Source of the DNA: UMGS755 sp045602005
GTDB lineage: Bacteria > Bacillota > Clostridia > UBA1381 > UBA9506
Direction: 5' to 3'
DNA length: 15,450 bases
Assembly: GCA_045602005.1 (NCBI GenBank)
Contig: JAZSAS010000042.1
Coordinates: forward strand, 1 to 15,450
Position numbers and translations under genes: made by a program. Below are positions 14,169 through 15,450 of the stretch, piece by piece (the first letter of the stretch is position 1; the number at the start of each line of letters is the position of its first letter). A model generated the notes under the pieces. That model searched no databases. It saw only the letters and a program-made list of their open reading frames with translations, and was not told where the DNA came from.

Positions 14169-14210
14169 ATATACGTTGTCAGCAAATGACAATACATTTT
14201 CTAAATATTT

Positions 14211-14297
14211 GCGGATATGGCGGAATTGGCAGACGCGCTAGCTTCAGGTGCTAGTGGGAGCAATCTCGTGGAGGTTCAAGTCCTCTTATCCGCACCA
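14211..14297 (+). tRNA. tRNA-Leu (anticodon CAG)
   Basis: The acceptor arms GCGGATA (14211-14217) and TATCCGC (14287-14293) pair perfectly, followed by A and an encoded CCA. The anticodon stem CTAGC/GCTAG holds the loop TTCAGGT with anticodon CAG, which reads CUG leucine codons. A long variable arm (between the anticodon stem and the T arm GAGG-TTCAAGT-CCTC) is as expected for a class II tRNA such as tRNA-Leu. The total is 87 bases. Confidence 0.95.
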
Positions 14298-14309
14298 AAC
14301 CACAAAAAA

Positions 14310-14341
14310 CCGAACCCAAATAGCATTGGGTTCGGTTTTTT
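14310..14341. terminator. Bidirectional intrinsic terminator after tRNA-Leu
   Basis: CCGAACCCAA (14310-14319) and TTGGGTTCGG (14326-14335) pair perfectly. A run of T follows on the plus strand and a run of A precedes it (14304-14309), so it can stop transcripts from both directions: the tRNA from the left and anything arriving from the minus-strand promoter at 14582-14610. Confidence 0.92.
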
Positions 14342-14801
14342 AATGACCCCAGCGGTTTTAAACACCGTAGGTTTTAGTGTTTTGCTTCTTCGATGGAACA
14401 ATATTTCATAACGAAGCGTATTTCATTAAAAAGGACTGTCCAAATTGTTCCCACCGTTGAGCCGTTTGTAGCACTTGGTCTTTTGAACCTTATGCCTTTT
14501 GATGCTTTATTGATGCTATCCGAAAATCTCTGCAAATTTGATGCCCAACTGCCAAAAAATCGACACACTTAATTTTATTTAAGTATAGCATACATCCCGT
14601 GAAATTGCAAATAGAATCAAGCGGCATTGCCCGTGTAAGACGATAGAATGAATTAAGGTGGAAATGGAACCGACAGTTATCTTTAAGCGCGACACAAGAC
14701 ATTTTTGAGACAATTACGACCGAGTAATCTATAACAGTCATATCAAAAAATGATATACCATAAACAAAGAAAAAGGAAAATGAACATCTTGTTTTAAATT
14801 T
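14342..14801. other. Stretch without a convincing gene, with a minus-strand promoter and inverted repeats
   Basis: About 460 bases. On the minus strand a weak reading frame (14568-14374, GTG start, 64 codons, beginning MCRFFGSWASNL) has no ribosome binding site and would begin about six bases from the predicted transcription start. Its sequence is not recognised. The pair AAACAC/GTGTTT near 14360-14383 and the repeat at 14740-14756 (ATATCA-AAAAA-TGATAT) could fold. The stretch may hold a small non-coding RNA, decayed mobile DNA, or both; nothing firmer can be supported. Confidence 0.45.
14582..14610 (-). promoter_or_regulatory. Minus-strand promoter candidate without an obvious gene
   Basis: Read on the minus strand: TTGCAA (14610-14605), a 17-base spacer and TATACT (14587-14582). 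Transcription would start near 14574 and run toward the bidirectional terminator at 14310-14341, giving an RNA of about 250-270 bases. Confidence 0.45.
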
Positions 14802-15245
14802 TTAGAATTTTTTATCCTTATGTTGTTGTTTTTGTGACCACTTCCATATTACCCATAATGGATTATCTTTTGGCAAATTGTTTTTGGTTAATCCTTCGCT
14901 AATTGCATTAGCACAGTCATATATGCTCTTTCCGCCAATAAGTGTACACAAAAGGGTTGGATCAAGATCTTTGTATTTTAGACTCATAAGGTAAGGAATA
15001 CCTGTTAAACAAACCCCAACAAATGTATTGATTCCTTTTTTGCGAAGTTTTTCTCTCTTGATCTCCAACTTTATGTTCATATCTATTTGTAAATCATTAA
15101 ATGCATTTACAAGATCACGAGTCAATTCGGTTCCATCGGTTGCTGTTTTTGCTAATTCTCGAATGTATTTATTGTAATTTTCAAACTCATTTTCATATTG
15201 ATTTATTAATTCAATATAATCTTCAATTCGTGCATTATACAGCCA
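14802..15245 (-). pseudogene. Uncharacterised gene remnant, 5'-truncated, joined out of frame to a MATE gene
   Basis: The reading frame ends at TAA 14804-14802 and stays open to an ATG at 15293, but the first 20 codons (MFTPLLHRLCLYTTLPWLYN) are read out of frame through the MATE gene, so they are not the natural N-terminus. The natural-looking part starts near NARIEDYIELINQYENEF and spans about 145 residues. It has an acidic helical segment (coiled-coil-like, with NQYENEFENYNKYIRELAK), a charged helix (LEIKREKLRKKG), a moderately hydrophobic stretch (INTFVGVCLTGIPYLMSL), and a C-terminal LPKDNPLWVIWKWSQK tail. The family is not recognised. The DNA is clearly more AT-rich than the MATE piece and the phage region, which suggests transfer. 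No ribosome binding site or promoter is evident, so it is probably not expressed in this form. Confidence 0.6.
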
Positions 15246-15450
15246 TGGTAGCGTGGTATATAAGCATAAGCGGTGCAAAAGCGGCGTAAACACGGGTATA
15301 TGTTATACCGTATTCGATTGCCAACTCGGTAGCACCCGGTGCTAAAAAGCGTACAAACACCTCTGCAAATATAAGACCTGAAACGCTAATGAGGAAGGAA
15401 AGCAAGAATATCACTTTAAGAGTAAAGGTAAAGACTCTTGATGCTTCTTC
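15235..15450 (-). pseudogene. MATE-family efflux transporter fragment, 3'-truncated
   Basis: The frame enters from the right edge and ends at TAA 15237-15235 after 71 residues. It reads EEASRVFTFTLKVIFLLSFL, then ISVSGLIFAEVFVRFLAPGA, ELAIEYGITYTRVYAAFAPL and MLIYHATMAV. Two hydrophobic helices separated by a LAPGATELAIEYGITYTR loop are typical of the first half of MATE multidrug/sodium antiporters, where the next residues are normally LR followed by a GDT or GDG phrase and several hundred more residues. Here the stop comes immediately after TMAV, so at least half of the usual 450 residues are missing. The rest of the 5' part lies beyond the window. The stop coincides with the change to AT-rich foreign-looking sequence, which points to a deletion or insertion break. 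Confidence 0.72.

Noticed and set aside
14267..14297. The 3' end of tRNA-Leu as an active prophage attachment site
   Set aside because: No direct repeat of the tRNA 3' end was found elsewhere in the window, and the phage module is separated from it by thiT and the HMA gene.
14490..14741. An 83-codon minus-strand reading frame (MTVIDYSVVIVSKM)
   Set aside because: No ribosome binding site, overlaps the promoter candidate and another weak frame, and has no recognisable features.
1..15450. CRISPR arrays, insertion sequences with transposase genes, or rRNA genes
   Set aside because: No regularly spaced repeats, no transposase-like protein and no rRNA-like sequence were seen on either strand.

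Overview
The window looks like chromosomal DNA of a member of the Firmicutes, most likely class Clostridia. The grounds are AGGAGG-type ribosome binding sites in front of nearly every gene, near-consensus sigma-A promoters (TTGACA-N17-TATAAT), a TPP riboswitch followed by an intrinsic terminator in front of an ECF-type thiamine transporter, and phage proteins of the Listeria A118 / Clostridia siphophage type. No species can be named from the sequence alone.

Positions 1-12648, minus strand: a compact head-and-tail module of a siphophage-like element, read right to left. Order: large terminase (12648-11194), portal (11197-9842), GP20-type scaffold (9644-9015), major capsid protein (9030-8011), head-tail adaptor (7946-7608), head-closure candidate (7611-7312), tail terminator-like protein (7300-6887), major tail protein (6894-6403), Gp15-type tail assembly protein (6272-5697), a very short tape measure (5678-4539), Dit (4536-3682), Gp37-like tail hub (3680-2718), a baseplate/appendage protein (2694-1792), a BppU-like protein with two lectin-like modules (1779-121), and the start of an XkdX-like small protein (121-1). 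Genes overlap or nearly abut. The three larger gaps (9645-9841, 6273-6402, 7947-8010) hold RNA hairpins and possible gene remnants. No small terminase, capsid protease, integrase, repressor, replication gene or attachment site is visible in the window, and a host gene starts directly upstream of the terminase. The module is therefore either one end of a prophage whose other genes lie to the left, or a reduced, possibly domesticated particle cluster of the gene-transfer-agent kind. That is the main lead here.

Positions 12649-14341, plus strand, ordinary host genes: a promoter, TPP riboswitch and terminator controlling thiT (thiamine transporter S component); then a perfect-consensus promoter with a palindrome at the start of transcription, driving a small membrane-anchored Cys-rich/HMA metal-binding protein that ends in an intrinsic terminator; then a tRNA-Leu(CAG) with its own promoter and terminator.

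Positions 14342-15450: a scarred region. It holds a minus-strand promoter without a convincing gene, several inverted repeats, an uncharacterised AT-rich gene remnant, and the truncated end of a MATE-family transporter. The last two are joined out of frame near 15235-15250, which indicates past insertion or deletion beside the tRNA gene.
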